From: Eutypella sp. D-1
Lineage: Eukaryota; Ascomycota; Sordariomycetes; Xylariales; Diatrypaceae
Assembly: GCA_023313575.1 (NCBI GenBank)
Contig: JAJTTP010000008.1
Location: forward strand, 434,001 to 498,000
Reading direction: 5' to 3'
DNA length: 64,000 nucleotides
Made by a program: the position numbers and the translations under genes. A model generated the notes under the pieces. That model ran no database searches, was not told the origin of the DNA, and saw nothing but the letters and a program-made list of their open reading frames with translations. Within the stretch, counting starts at the first letter, position 1; the number at the start of each line of letters is the position of its first letter. Shown in pieces: positions 34,551 through 46,227 of the stretch.

Positions 34551-35375
34551 GTCATGAGGTGGTGAGTAGACGTTCTCATGCGGGGCGGGAAGGCGGTTCT
34601 TTAATATGGTAGTGTGGTGGTCGTCGTTGCGATATCGCGGTTGTTGTTGTCGTTGTCATGAATTCATGATTACCCTTACGTAGGTATGGATTATGTTTAT
34701 AGTTACTTAGGTACGATATTACGATAACTAGACCCTCTGAAGAGCTCTAATAATTACTTCTGACAAGTCCCTAGCTCTACTTAGGTAGGTACTTACTTAT
34801 ACACCTAAACTTATAGAGCAGTTAGCGTCGGAGTGTCGGTGGGTCGGGGTGGAATTGCCAGTACATAAGGCGCTGCCAGCTGCTCTCAGCTGTGTTTCTC
34901 TGGCATACTGGCCTACCTGTAACCTGCCTACGAAGGATACTACATATTTGAGCAATTCCAGACGATAAAACGCCCTCTGAACATTTTGTGACTAAAGGAA
35001 TACACCTACGGCCCGGCTTCTGGCAACGAAGTCGAAGATTTTAAATATAGAACAGTGGCGGGACATGCTCTCTGCTCTCTGTGTTCTCTGTATTGAGGAG
35101 TATGCGGGTAGAGATAGCATCAACTTAAACTAAGATTCAGGGGCCCCTTTTCATAGTTTCTATAGTATTAATTCATCTACACAGGTATAGCCTCCATCCA
35201 TTAAAACCCAATCTCCCGGATGTACATAAATTCCGCGCATCGGCCTCGAACTTCTTTTATCACGTGAATATATGATGCGTCACAATTAAGAATATCATTA
35301 AATTCACCCATTTGCTCTTGATAGATTGAAACGCTCTGCAAGGCAAAGCAAAACAGAGTCTCGATAAAGCAGTCA
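34551..35375. other. Intergenic region upstream of the G-patch gene
   Basis: About 0.8 kb carries the promoter of the G-patch gene and the 3' end of the duplicated-domain gene, both on the minus strand. It includes a TAGG-type motif (34780-34794). No gene recognised. Confidence 0.55.
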
Positions 35376-36644
35376 CTAGAAGCCGCCGATCCGCCCATAT
35401 CGATCTATGGTAGGCTTTCCCTCCCAAGCAGCGACCAAGAATCTAGCCCAGCGTGAGCTTGCATCCAGATGACAAATGAACGAGTTAGGGGAGGTGTCCA
35501 GAAGCTTACCTAGTCGTGTGATCTACGTTGAGGTCGAAACCACCCTGGTATCCCCAGATGTCCTCCATCTCGAGGCGGTGGGCCGACTTGGGCTTGCCCT
35601 GGGCGATACGTAGCTTCTCGAAGTACACGTACGCGGCGTAGAAGACGGTGCTCTTGGCGCCCGTTCGCGCGCCCTTGCCGCCGCGGAAGTTCGCGAGCTG
35701 GCTCGCCTGGATCGCTTTGCACTTGGGCGCGCCGAGCTGCGCGTACAGCTCCCGGCAGAACTGCGCCTGCGTCAGCCCGGGCGTCTTGCCCAGGTGCGCC
35801 TTGATCTTCCGCCGCACCTCGTCGCACGTGTCGTACACCTCCACCGAATCGTCCTCCTCGCCCTCTAGGTGCACGTTGCTGATGTCCGGTAGCGAGGCAG
35901 CAGAGATGGTGGTCTTGGCGCGAGAACGAGAGCCGGTGCCGCCAACTTTCTCTGCCTCCTTCTCTGTGCCAAGCTTCTGCCGCTTTTCGACGCTCGGCAT
36001 CTCGAGGCCCCTGACCTCGCGCCGCTTGAAGAAGCGCCAGGCAGGCTTATAAGCGGCGCATTTGGCACCGCCCTTGGCGCCCTCCTTAGCGAGGAAGGCA
36101 TTGACGTTGGCGTTGCTGAGGCCGGTTGCCACGCAGAACTCGCCCTTGCGCATGATGCCCGAGTCGATGAGCTGGTTGATTAGACCCCGGACTTTGTCGC
36201 AGTCCATGTCTATCGACATGTCGTCGACGTCGACATCGCGCAGGTCCTGCCTGTAGGCGGCGATTCCGTTCTCGAGCGATGCCCCCGACTTGCGCTTCTT
36301 GTTGCTGCTGCCCGACGGGGCTGTTGCTGTCGCAGCCTTCTTCCGTGCCTTAGGAGCAGTGATAGAGAGGCCGACTGCCTGTCCCGCGTTCTCTTTGGCT
36401 TCCTCGAGCTCGGCCACGCCTGGCTCCTTGGGCGTGTTGTCTAGGGCCTTGTCCTTACCGGTCTTTGCGATCGGTTTAGAAGCTTCCGTTAGATCGAGAG
36501 ATTGCTTGGGAGTGGCGCGGAGGTTCGCCCGGTCGCTCGCGTCTCCGAGCACCTTGCGTTGCGACACCTGCCATCTTAGTCAGGTATATTTCCTCGTGAT
36601 TGATCCACTGGGCATTTCTTTACAGCAGAAGTTCTTCTCGACAT
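35376..36644 (-). CDS. Fungal protein with internally duplicated domain (DUF7726-like)
   Basis: Preferred model: three exons (36644-36624, 36567-35510, 35457-35376), 386 residues. The main frame has no ATG at its 5' end. A 56-nt intron with GTAAAG donor, CTGACT branch and GCAG acceptor joins it to MSRRTSA, whose ATG lies in a GCCGCCATG context. At the 3' end the main frame would stop at 35506, but that stop overlaps a GTAAGC donor followed by CTAAC and an AAG acceptor 52 nt on. Splicing there adds a tail ending in DRYGRIGGF. Two copies of one domain are visible: CDKVRGLINQLIDSG...GEFCVATGLSNANVNAFLAK...WRFFKRRE, and CDEVRRKIKAHLGK...QFCRELYAQLGA...YVYFEKLRI. The N-terminal third is Lys/Ala-rich. 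I recall this as a common Pezizomycotina family of unknown function; a helix-turn-helix DNA-binding fold is a guess. The alternative is an unspliced C-terminus of 360 residues. Confidence 0.75.
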
Positions 36645-39600
36645 GGCGGCAGGGTTCTGACACTTCGAGGCGAATGGCGTCTCAATCTGACTTCTATTTG
36701 GGTTTCGCAGTGAGTTAAGTCGCTAGCAGTGTTTTGTTTCGCGACGATTGATGTCTCAATAATATATTCATATGTAAGACGCGTCTTATGCTTTTGACAG
36801 GAAACTGCATTAATTATATCTAGTTTCGTTGACGGTGCAGTCCCCGGCTTGTGCGTTAAACACTATATCCTGGCCATCCAGCACCTAATAAGGCGAATTG
36901 GGCTGCATCATCAAAGATTCTTCCAATTCAATAGTTACTTCTTGTGTATCTAATCTTGCTAGTATATCATATAGCCTTGACTTATTTCCTTTTCACTTTT
37001 TCGCCTTTTCTTCTTTTTGCATCCTCAAGTATCTGTTCGAAATGGCATATCAAGAAGCGGTGATCTGAGACATCACTACTCCTATGGCACAACCCTTTTC
37101 TCGCCCTGTTGTGGGATTGCTATCAGGTCCGGGCATAGAAAGGAAGGTCCAGCATTCAGCCAATGCGAAGAACTCGTGTCGGCCGACCCAAGCTACATAG
37201 ACGACAACAGCCCCTGCCGGCGAGGGCGTTAATCTTCATACATCCTTTCTGGTTGCTACTTCTATACAAGAACAATTACGCTATCAACTTAAATTTGAAC
37301 ACAAGATCCTTTACGCGAGAAGAGAATCCCTTTTCTACCGTGCCATCGTCTACAGTATGAGGCCTTAGTAGAGGCGTGTCTATATGTCGGGAGCTCTTCA
37401 AGGATGATTGAAGAGCCGCATGGTTAATACTATGACCAAGCCGACAGTCTCAAGACTCGCATTCAACTACGAAGGCAATGTGTGACTGATGCTACAGTAC
37501 TAGATGCAGTACATAGCTGGGCATATGGCTTCTCAATCAGTAGTTACTTCGTTGGCCATAAGCAACCCTCCAGCGCGGGTTGGCCATCCGAGACCATAAC
37601 ACATGAAAGTCTCTGAGTATGAAGACTGAGTAATGAAAGCCAACCATATCTACTTGGTGATTTGATCCTCTCTTCAAGCTGGAGTTATTATATTCGTTTT
37701 TGACGGCACTGCTTCTAACCGCGATTGCCATTAGGAGCAACTTAACACACAGCTTACCTCGTAGATTTAATGATGCAAGAATCTTCTTAAATTTAGGCTG
37801 TTAGACTTTAGACATGTTAACGGCAGAGTACATCTCATCACCGGAGCACGTGAGATGCTTGTTCTCCTTTGTCTGTTGTTCTATTATTGGAAATGGTGCA
37901 CTAAAGCTCTCACGAACATGAGGAAGCGGACTTCGCCATACTACACTATGTTGGGATGTTTCCGTCTGACCATGGCAAACTTGCGAATTATCGGGCAATG
38001 GTTCCGTCCCCTAAGCCTGAGCAGCAAGTCGCCTAGAACAACCTTGATTTTGAATCCACATTACTCCGTGGTTTTGCTGCGCCCTGGCAGCTTGGGAACT
38101 CCTATTAGTTATCTGTACGTAAATCGGCGATCTACGTACATAGACCTAAAATGTTTGGCGTTTCCGGACTTGAGCCCCTGATAGTGGGCCTATTTTCTTC
38201 GGGGATTCGTTGAACCGCCGGCAACACCTTCAGGTTGTAAATTACAGACTATGTAACAATAAAAAATAGAACTCCTCTACATACTACGTGACAGGGTTCC
38301 ATTGAGTGGAGTATTGAGATGTTTATCTAGAAACACATAGTACATGTGTCCAAGAGTCGCCGGCAATTATCCGGCTGATCATCTGCTCGTATGCTTAAGC
38401 CCAAGCTAAATTGCCCAAAAGCCCTACCATAAGAGTAGTCGGCGTCTTATATAGCGACTAATCAAATCATCTGGTAGTGCGTTAAGCGTACCAAAGAAAT
38501 GGCCTGGCCGTAGTTCCCACTCATACAAAGGGGCACTTGGGCTCACAGGAGAAATATTTTGATACAGTAAGCTCTTGGAAAACCATGCCCATCTCGTTTT
38601 ACTCAGTGTATGAAGTAGGACGCAGATAATCTATTCAATCAACATTGACACGGATTACTATGCATTCTGTATAATGTGTATCACAGCATGTACGAAGTAT
38701 AGATCAGTTGTTTGAACTACAAATACCACTCGCCTTCACGTCATATATATGCATCGTTCAACACTCAATACCACCCACACCTCCTATTCAGATAGCTGAA
38801 AGGAGCGCTGAAAAGCATGGGGGAGCTTGGGGAGTTAGGGGGTTCGCCAAGCCAGATGCAGCGAAACCCCTTGTCTATAACTTGCGCAGATATACAGTGA
38901 ATCAGCCTGTAGCTTGGTCTGTTCTGACACCGGCTCTCACTATGAAGGACGGGCCGGGGACCCTTGGCAGCTTCAAAGCTCCACCATACAAGGTAAAATC
39001 ATCGGGTTTCTTCCCTTTTCAGCCTCTTCTACCAAGAACGCATCTGGCCGATCAGCTTTGGGAAAGCCCTTTCCGCTATCAGAGGTGCAGCAGAGAATAC
39101 AGTATCTCTTGCCTTTCGCCTCGCCAAGCGTTTGAGGTAGTATGTAAAGAGATAGCTCGAGACGAATAACCCCACACCCAGTTATGATTGCCAACCTCAC
39201 ATCTCGAATGGCACGGCAAATATTGCGCTTGAGTCGATACGCGGCTGATAGGCTAATAAGATGCCACCACGGCTGAAGTTTACCGACGATGAAAAGCATT
39301 CGTTATATTTATGACGGGAGGCCTGGCGACTTCTTAAAGGAATCGTAAATATGAAGAAATATGAAGCCATCTCCACCTCGGACCTATTGGGTGGAACATG
39401 TTAGGTTTCAAGTGGTGAAGACTCGACAGGGGCTCTTACTAGAGCCGCCTAGTACCTGCCCCTGCCAACCCATTGGTTCAACCAATCATCCATCTCCGAG
39501 CTAATCGGCGCCATGTCTCGAACACCACCTTGCAAGGGACTTTGTTTGAGATCCTAGATCTTCTCCACAGTTGCCAGTCGCTTGTGTGCATGTGTGCTGT

Positions 39601-39926
39601 TTAGTTTCCGCCCGCACACCACAATGGGTGCCAGCTTTTCCATGGGGGTTCCTTTTGGCATCGAGGAGCTGTGGATAGTCAGCTAGAATCTTCGCGTCTG
39701 CCTTGTCGTATTTGCTTCAGCTTAGTTTTCTTTCCTTCTCAACACCGAGTTTTGGGATTGGCTGGGCGACGTTGGTCACGATGGCTTCATGATACCTACT
39801 GTCCTTCCAACAATACGCCATGACACATTCGTTTCTTTGCTAATAATCTGTACATAGCCCATTGAGTGGGATTTATTATATCTTTTGGCTGCTGGTCACC
39901 TCTCACACTCGTTCCTATATAATACC
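36645..39926. other. Intergenic region, no gene recognised
   Basis: 3.3 kb between head-to-head genes. The longest open frame (38708-39169, plus) looks unlike any family, and no splice chain supports it. Sequence is AT-rich at 36750-38700. The last few hundred bases probably contain the promoter of the large membrane-protein gene. Confidence 0.5.
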
Positions 39927-42900
39927 ATGGCGGTTTCCGGTGCTACCCAGGCGTTAATCGCAGCCTTTACGTTGTACGTGCTGCGCCGCTACGAAGTTCC
40001 ACGCCGATGAGGGATACTAATCATTTCGTTTTCTAGTGGTGTTTTAGTCAATGCAGCATCGGCGGCGACTTTCCTCTTTACTAAGGGCTATGGGTCGGCA
40101 ATCTTCCGGAACGGCCTGAGGCTGGCCCTCGTAATATTTCTCGCATCATCTGCCCTTTGGGCGCAGATTGCCTTCATATCAACAGCAATAGACGCGACAG
40201 CATCAACGGCATGCCAAGTCACCGCTACGTTCTCTACCATCTTCGACCAAATCGCGCGCGTAGCCATAGAGCAGCACCTGGCTTTTGCCACCCAGCAGGA
40301 GGCAAAGACGACACTTGGCTATGTGCCACAGCTGTTGGTTCTCGCGCGCTTCATTGTTGGCATGGTCTTCGTTGGGTTTACCAGATCTGAATTCAATCCA
40401 ACATGTGTTCCTACCTCGAATCAAGTGCCGGTTGCCATCACCGTAACTGCGATGGACGTTATGATCCTTGTACTGCTAACTATCCAGTTTCTCACGAGGG
40501 GACCGGGGAAAAACAGTCAAGGCAATGAGGAGAGGTCCGACCAGGTCAAGGGTTTCGTCTGGCTAGTTTGCGGTGTAGCCGTGTGGTTAGCAGTAAGGGT
40601 CCCCGAAATCTTCAGCGCGTTCGTCCATAGCAACTAACTTCTTGGCCTAGACCAGCGTTACTCTGTTCCTGGGCCTCAGCTCAATCGGCCTGTTCTTTAG
40701 AACTGCCATGCCCGCCATAGGCCTTCTAGTCCTGATCGGTTCGTACTCTATCTACAACAGCTATAGTTCTAAGCTCACTATTTCCAGCTATCACTGTCAT
40801 ATTCTCGGGTTCATTGACCTTGAGCCTGTCTGGCGTTTCCGGGCTACCGACTTCGGGAGCAATGGATGGAAGTCGAGACTTGTCCTCGTCGGATAGTGAC
40901 TTTGTCCCTCGGGCCCGTTATGAAGACGCCAAATCTGATCGACGCAATGCTAACAACGGTCGACCGCGTGTCCCGAGGCCGGCTAATGCTGCTGGCAGAA
41001 TCGCAATCTCCAATCCGATCGTCGCAGCGACGCATGATATGCATAATCCTCTCAGCCGGATCCCGACAGTCGATCTCGCCACGGCTGCTGAGAATGATAG
41101 GAGACAACGTGCGGCTGATTTGAAGCGCATAGCCGAAATGAGACGTCTATCAAAAATAGCGGCACCGTTGCCCAGTGCCCCTGCCCAGGCCCCTGTAGAC
41201 ATGACAACTGCTGGTTGGGAAACCGCTGTTCCTCCGACTGCAGCCGCAAGCAATGAGTTATCAAGAACCGACTCCGAAAAGTCCGACCAGAGCAACGCAA
41301 TGTTGTCTGTTCAAGGGAATGCCTTGTCCAGCTCTACTCAGCTATCTCCGGGCGCGGATGCACTTAGAAGGAGGTCGCCACGACAAGTCCAGCCAAGCAC
41401 GACGGTACAGGCATTTGAGGCAACCCAGCCAGGTGAATCTGTCCGCATACCCATACCCCAGGCGCCCGAACGAAATGCTTCATCTGCATCCACAAAATCA
41501 CGGGCGACTACCGCGACTACCGCAACCACTGCGACGACACTGCAGCGGCGCCCGACTAATGGACTTCCCGCCAACCCCCGAGCTCCGGGTATGCGAAACG
41601 TACTCAAGCACGCGAGAAGCCAGACAGAACAAGCTGTGATGCTAGTGAATAACTTCACTTATGACAACCCCGATGCCGTTGCGAATGCTCTGAAGAGGTC
41701 CAATACTGAAGGAAAGAAGCCCTTCGACCCTCGAACTTCAGTCGTCCACCGGCCCCGCCCGATCCCAAGGAAGAGTGACAAAGACCGCCAAGTGTTCCCC
41801 GCCGAGGTTTCGCCTCCCACTGCTCATCGACGGACGAAGTCCAGCGGTTCAGTTATCACCAGACAGAAGTCGATTCTCAAATCCAGACCCGGGAGTCCGA
41901 CCCAGTTGCCGCCGTTGCCGCCGCCCCCAAAGAGCGCTGGGGCTACGCTGAGACCGCAGCCAAACAACACCAAGAGCATGACTTTCGACGAGAAGATGGA
42001 ATTGTTCTATGCCCCACCTTTAAGCGCTATCCCAGGAATACCTGATGTCGACGCCAACCTAGACGTTGTAGAGGGTGCCCGGAGTCGGTCAATCGCGGAG
42101 ACGGAGAGCAGCGTGCGGACAACAAGTGTTCTCGAGGTTTCTCATGAGCCGCAACAATCGACTACCAGAGATAACGCCGGTGAGAATTCAATGCCAGCCG
42201 TCAGCCGATGGTCAGACGACCCATCCACCGACACTGAGCGTAGAACTTTGCCCATCGTTCCTTCTAGGCAATCTAATGTGACTTCAGTCCGAGACGAAGA
42301 TGCCACGACTAATTGGGGATCGGTCCACTCGCCGGTTGCTGCAGTAAATGTCCAAAAGTCAAGGCAGAATGCTCGATCTACGTACATCCAGAAAGATCGG
42401 AACCTTTCTACTGATAATACTGACCCCGAGGAGGTCGTGCCAGTGATGCTAGATGCCCCCCCAGTACCAAATAAGCCGCAAACCAAGCCTGAAGAGGTTG
42501 TTACGGTCGCAGAAGCCCCCACGCAGCGTCGACATAGCCCTCGCCAATTCCACCGCCGCGTCGGAGACGAATGTCCAATGTTCTCGACAAGAATGAAAGC
42601 GCAATCCAGAAAGATGCCTCCCCCAGCACCGCTACTACTTAACGCGAAGGGCGGCAACAAAGCGATAGTCGTTCAGTCCACGGAGCCTTCGCCGGATTCC
42701 CCTGAAGCTGTGTATCAAATGATTCAAGATCAGCTCCGGACACTCGAGGAATTGAACGAAGAATACGACGAGCGGGAGGAGCAGCGGCTGGCACTTTTGG
42801 AGAATCTAGAGCTCGAAATGGCCGGCCAAGAAAACAAGTGGCAGTCTCTGCAGGGAAATATTCAGCGTGACTCAATGTCGACTGTCAAGACGACACCCCT

Positions 42901-45862
42901 AAGGGGGTCCCGTCCGGCTTCAACTGTTGTTGCCCCGTCTCAAGACTCGTCGCATAGATTCCTTACCCCTGAGGCTATCGCCGCTCGAAGGGCGAGCAGG
43001 CGGAGTCTCGGCTCGGTGCTATCAAGGGACTCGCGCGGACCGGAGCTGCTTATGAAATATCATAACCAGCACATCCTGGCAGTATCCAAAGCCTCATTAG
43101 GTAGCCCGAGTCCCCCCGAGACAGACGAGTCCGATATCGAAGTTGAGGAGGCTGCTGTTGCATCGGCCCCTGATACACCCGAGGTCACTCAGGTTCATGT
43201 GCTGTGGCAACCAATGATGTTGAATGCGGCCGTGTACAACTCAGGTCTCTGGAAACCGCCCACAGTATTCTCATTTAAGGAGTCGGAAAACCGCGAAATC
43301 CCGGGCATCAGCCTGCGTCCGAAGATTAGAAAGACACTTCAGCCGTTGACAATCGAGAGTTCGCAGATGTGGCAGAGGCGCATGTGGAGTACCGAGCTGA
43401 ATGGAACTAGTGGTCTCTGGCAAAAGCAGGTGCCGATTCAGCCACAGCAGACCCAGAAGACTGTGAACCGCCCCGTCACGATCCGCCCGCCTAGAAAGAA
43501 CAAGCGTGTCACTCAACTGCCCGACATTCTTGAGAATCCGGAGCCGTTAGACCGGCGGGGCACTCTGGGCATTTTCCGCTTCCCCTGGGGCGAGAAGAGC
43601 GAAAACGCCACCGTCCAGCAGCGTACCAGCCAGTTCATGGCTATGCCGGGGACGATGACCACCGGTGCTCCTGCGATCAACGCCATTCTGATGGCCCGGG
43701 CCTCCCAGATTCAGGGTACGACCACGGAGGAAGGATCCTCATACTTTGACGAGTTCGACGAGGAATCTGGCGACAACTTTGACGAATTCTCGGACAACGA
43801 AGACGTCGGTGACGAATTTGATGAAGCTACGTTGTGGGAGATTGCCGACTTGCTTCAGACAGAGGGTGTTCTTTCGCAAGATAGCCTATTGAGTCCCCCT
43901 TGCTCCCAGCCGTGCCCTTCCTCGGAGAGGGTGGACAGTCTGGTGTTGGACGGGTCTCTTGGCATTCCCTCCGATGCCGAAGACGAGGCGGATGAGGACG
44001 CGGAGGACGACGATGAGCAAAGCCTGGTAGAATTCGAGATCGTCTCTGAGAAGAGTGCTAGCGTCGATAAGACCCCCGCTCTTTTCTTCAAGCCTACCCC
44101 TGTGGGACCTCATCTTTGGAGCCCCGTATGCCCTGCTATCAAGGAGGCCACTCGGCCGCTTGGCATTTCGCAACCGAACGAAGAAATCTGGAGTGCTTAT
44201 GTCGCTGATGCCAACATTGGTAGCTATTCACGACCTCGCAAGGAAGGTAGCGACATCATGCCTATTCAGAGCACTACTCTGTGGACCCCTCCTTCCAAGA
44301 ACATCCACGTGGATTTCTCAACCGGGCTCTGGGCCAAACCGTCAGCCCCTACTAATGCTCAAGTCGCCACCTCTTCTAAGATGTCTGCCAAAATTTCGCT
44401 ACTCTGGAACGAACCTTCGCTGCCTCCCAAGTCGCCGTTAGAGGGTCTCTTTAACACTGCTTCCAGAAGGTCAAACTACCGCGGAACCTCTGCGGAGCCT
44501 GCTGCGCTGTATATGTCAAAAGCGCCTCGGTTCACCCAAGAGCCGCTTCAGCAGCTATTGACGACAGGCCTCTGGAGTATCTCTAAGATGGACACGATCA
44601 CTTCTGAGTCTTCCCTTCTGCACCCTTCCATGAAGAAAGCCACCCAATCTGGAGATGCCATGTCGAAGTTGCTCTGGTCCAAGCCGACAACGACCTTTGT
44701 ACCGGTATCGGACGGTCTCTTTTCCACCCAATTCAAGAGAGTTGATTACCGGCGAACGTCGCAACCCCCGGCTGCGCTTTCTATGACCAGGAAGCCTTCC
44801 GTCAGAAAAGAGTCCGTACCTGAGTTGACGTCGAGGGCGCTGTGGACTGTGCAGGCAACCTCGAAGCCTGCCTACTCGCCCAAGAAGCCTTCTCTGTGGA
44901 CCAAGGCCGTTTCTGTCCCCTCAGTGGAACCGAGCTTGTTCAAGATCGATCCAGAGCGGAAGGTGTACCGGACCACTACGGCGGAGCCAGCCGCGCTTCA
45001 GATGAATAAGAAGCCGCGCAAGCTGCAGGATTCTCTCCTGCAGGTTGAATCCAGCTGTCTTTGGAGCATCAACAACCGCGTTTCCGTCGAGGTAGACTGG
45101 TTGAGCATCTCCTCCGTACGGCCCCGTAGTCCCTCCATGGCGTCTGCCTCGACCGAGTCTACAGCTTCATCGCCTGTGAGCGACGCATTTTCCTTCCGGA
45201 CCAGCGTCACCAAGGCTTCTTCGGTGTCCCCAGAAAGTATTGTAGGTGGCTGGTCTAGTAAGGGCAGGATGGAGGACGAGGTCCCTGAGGTTCCGGAGTT
45301 GCCTAGGGCCTTTGTAAACAAGAACCTCGAGATGGTCCTACCCCTGAAGAGCGCGCGCATTCCTGCCAAGCGACCGATTCGGAGAGCTTCTCCGGCGGAG
45401 TGGGACATGGAACTGCATGCCGCCATCGTTGCGAGCGGTATCCAGCGTAAGCAGCTGATCCGCAAGACGGCCTCTCCCCAGGAATGGTCCGCCGCTCTCA
45501 ACGCCGCCATTGCCGCTTCTTACCCTCCCAAGGCACCCATCTCTGCACCCGCCGCTCCCCTGCTTTGGACAAAGCCGACTGCAGTGTCTAAAGAAACACC
45601 AAAGGCACTCTGGACCGCACCTTCTGCTACGCGTTCGGGCGTAGAAGCTACTGCCGTGGCCGAGCTCGCCGTCGAGCCCAGGCAGCAGCGAGGCCGGAAG
45701 AGCAGCGAAGCGACCGAGGTCGATATCAGCCCGGAGTTTCATAGCCAGCGCCTTTGGCGGCGCAGCGATAGCAGCAGCGCGAAGGGCCTGAGATCCCGCG
45801 CGCGGGATTGGTTGGATGACACGACAAAGCGGAGGTTCTCACGTCTCGAGCTCAGGTACTGA
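39927..45862 (+). CDS. Giant fungal membrane protein with repeat-rich cytoplasmic tail
   Basis: Four exons (39927-39973, 40037-40592, 40651-40738, 40788-45862) join in frame to 1,921 residues. The third intron (49 nt) and the second (58 nt, CAACTAAC branch) link seven hydrophobic segments in the first 255 residues, such as ALIAAFTLFGVLVNAASA, GLRLALVIFLASSALWAQIA and VPQLLVLARFIVGMVFVGFT. After these comes a tail of about 1,660 residues, mostly Pro/Ser/Thr-rich. A short coiled coil (DQLRTLEELNEEYDEREEQR) and an acidic patch (near 43740-44040) are visible. The last 900 residues carry at least 15 Leu-Trp motifs, three copies of an LF...YR.T...PAAL.M unit (1450-1473, 1540-1563, 1613-1636) and two 28-residue ASP.EW...L.AAI.AS units (from residue 1764). 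I know of similar large, uncharacterised proteins in filamentous ascomycetes but no assigned function. A long-tailed plasma-membrane scaffold is an inference. Confidence 0.85.
44444..45004 (+). repeat. Three-copy protein repeat in the membrane-protein tail
   Basis: Units at 44444-44515, 44714-44785 and 44933-45004 encode 24-residue segments of the pattern LF-x(5)-(K/R)(R/K)-x-x-Y-R-x-T-(S/T)-x-x-P-A-A-L-x-M. Each is followed 15-40 residues later by a Leu-Trp pair. The DNA copies are diverged, so the duplication is old. Confidence 0.85.
45386..45523 (+). repeat. Tandem 28-residue repeat near the C-terminus
   Basis: Two adjacent 28-residue units begin at 45386 and 45470. Both start ASP(A/Q)EW and continue with L-x-A-A-I-x-A-S. 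The spacing is exactly 84 nt, indicating a tandem duplication. Confidence 0.8.
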
Positions 45863-46227
45863 TTCTTGCTTGTTGTCTTTGTTTCAAAAATTCGCATGTG
45901 ATACCAGGAGGATGAAAAAAGGGAGGAAATAAATCGCGATAGCAAGCATAGCTATACATGACTAGCCACTGTCACAAACTTGGCATGTTCCAACCAGCCG
46001 CCGATTCCAAAGAGGAAGCGCTGGTCATCCATCCAACTGCACATTCTTTTTCTTTTACCGCGTTCGTCAAAGAATTGACATATATAAACAATACCTAATC
46101 TTTTTGACACCCCATGTAGAGGTAGTATTTCTATAGATATAATACACCCGGGTGCCAACCAACCATCCATGTGCATCCATCCATTATGTGAAATGCCACC
46201 ATCAACTACCATACAAAGCCTGGTAAA
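45863..46227. terminator. Convergent 3' region of membrane-protein and GH31 genes
   Basis: 365 bases between stop codons on opposite strands. No gene is seen; an AATAAA-like element (AGGAAATAAATCG, near 45925-45937) fits a plus-strand 3' end. Confidence 0.5.

Noticed and set aside
38708..39169. 153-codon plus-strand frame as a gene
   Set aside because: The translation resembles no known protein and there are no flanking splice signals or relatives that I can recall.
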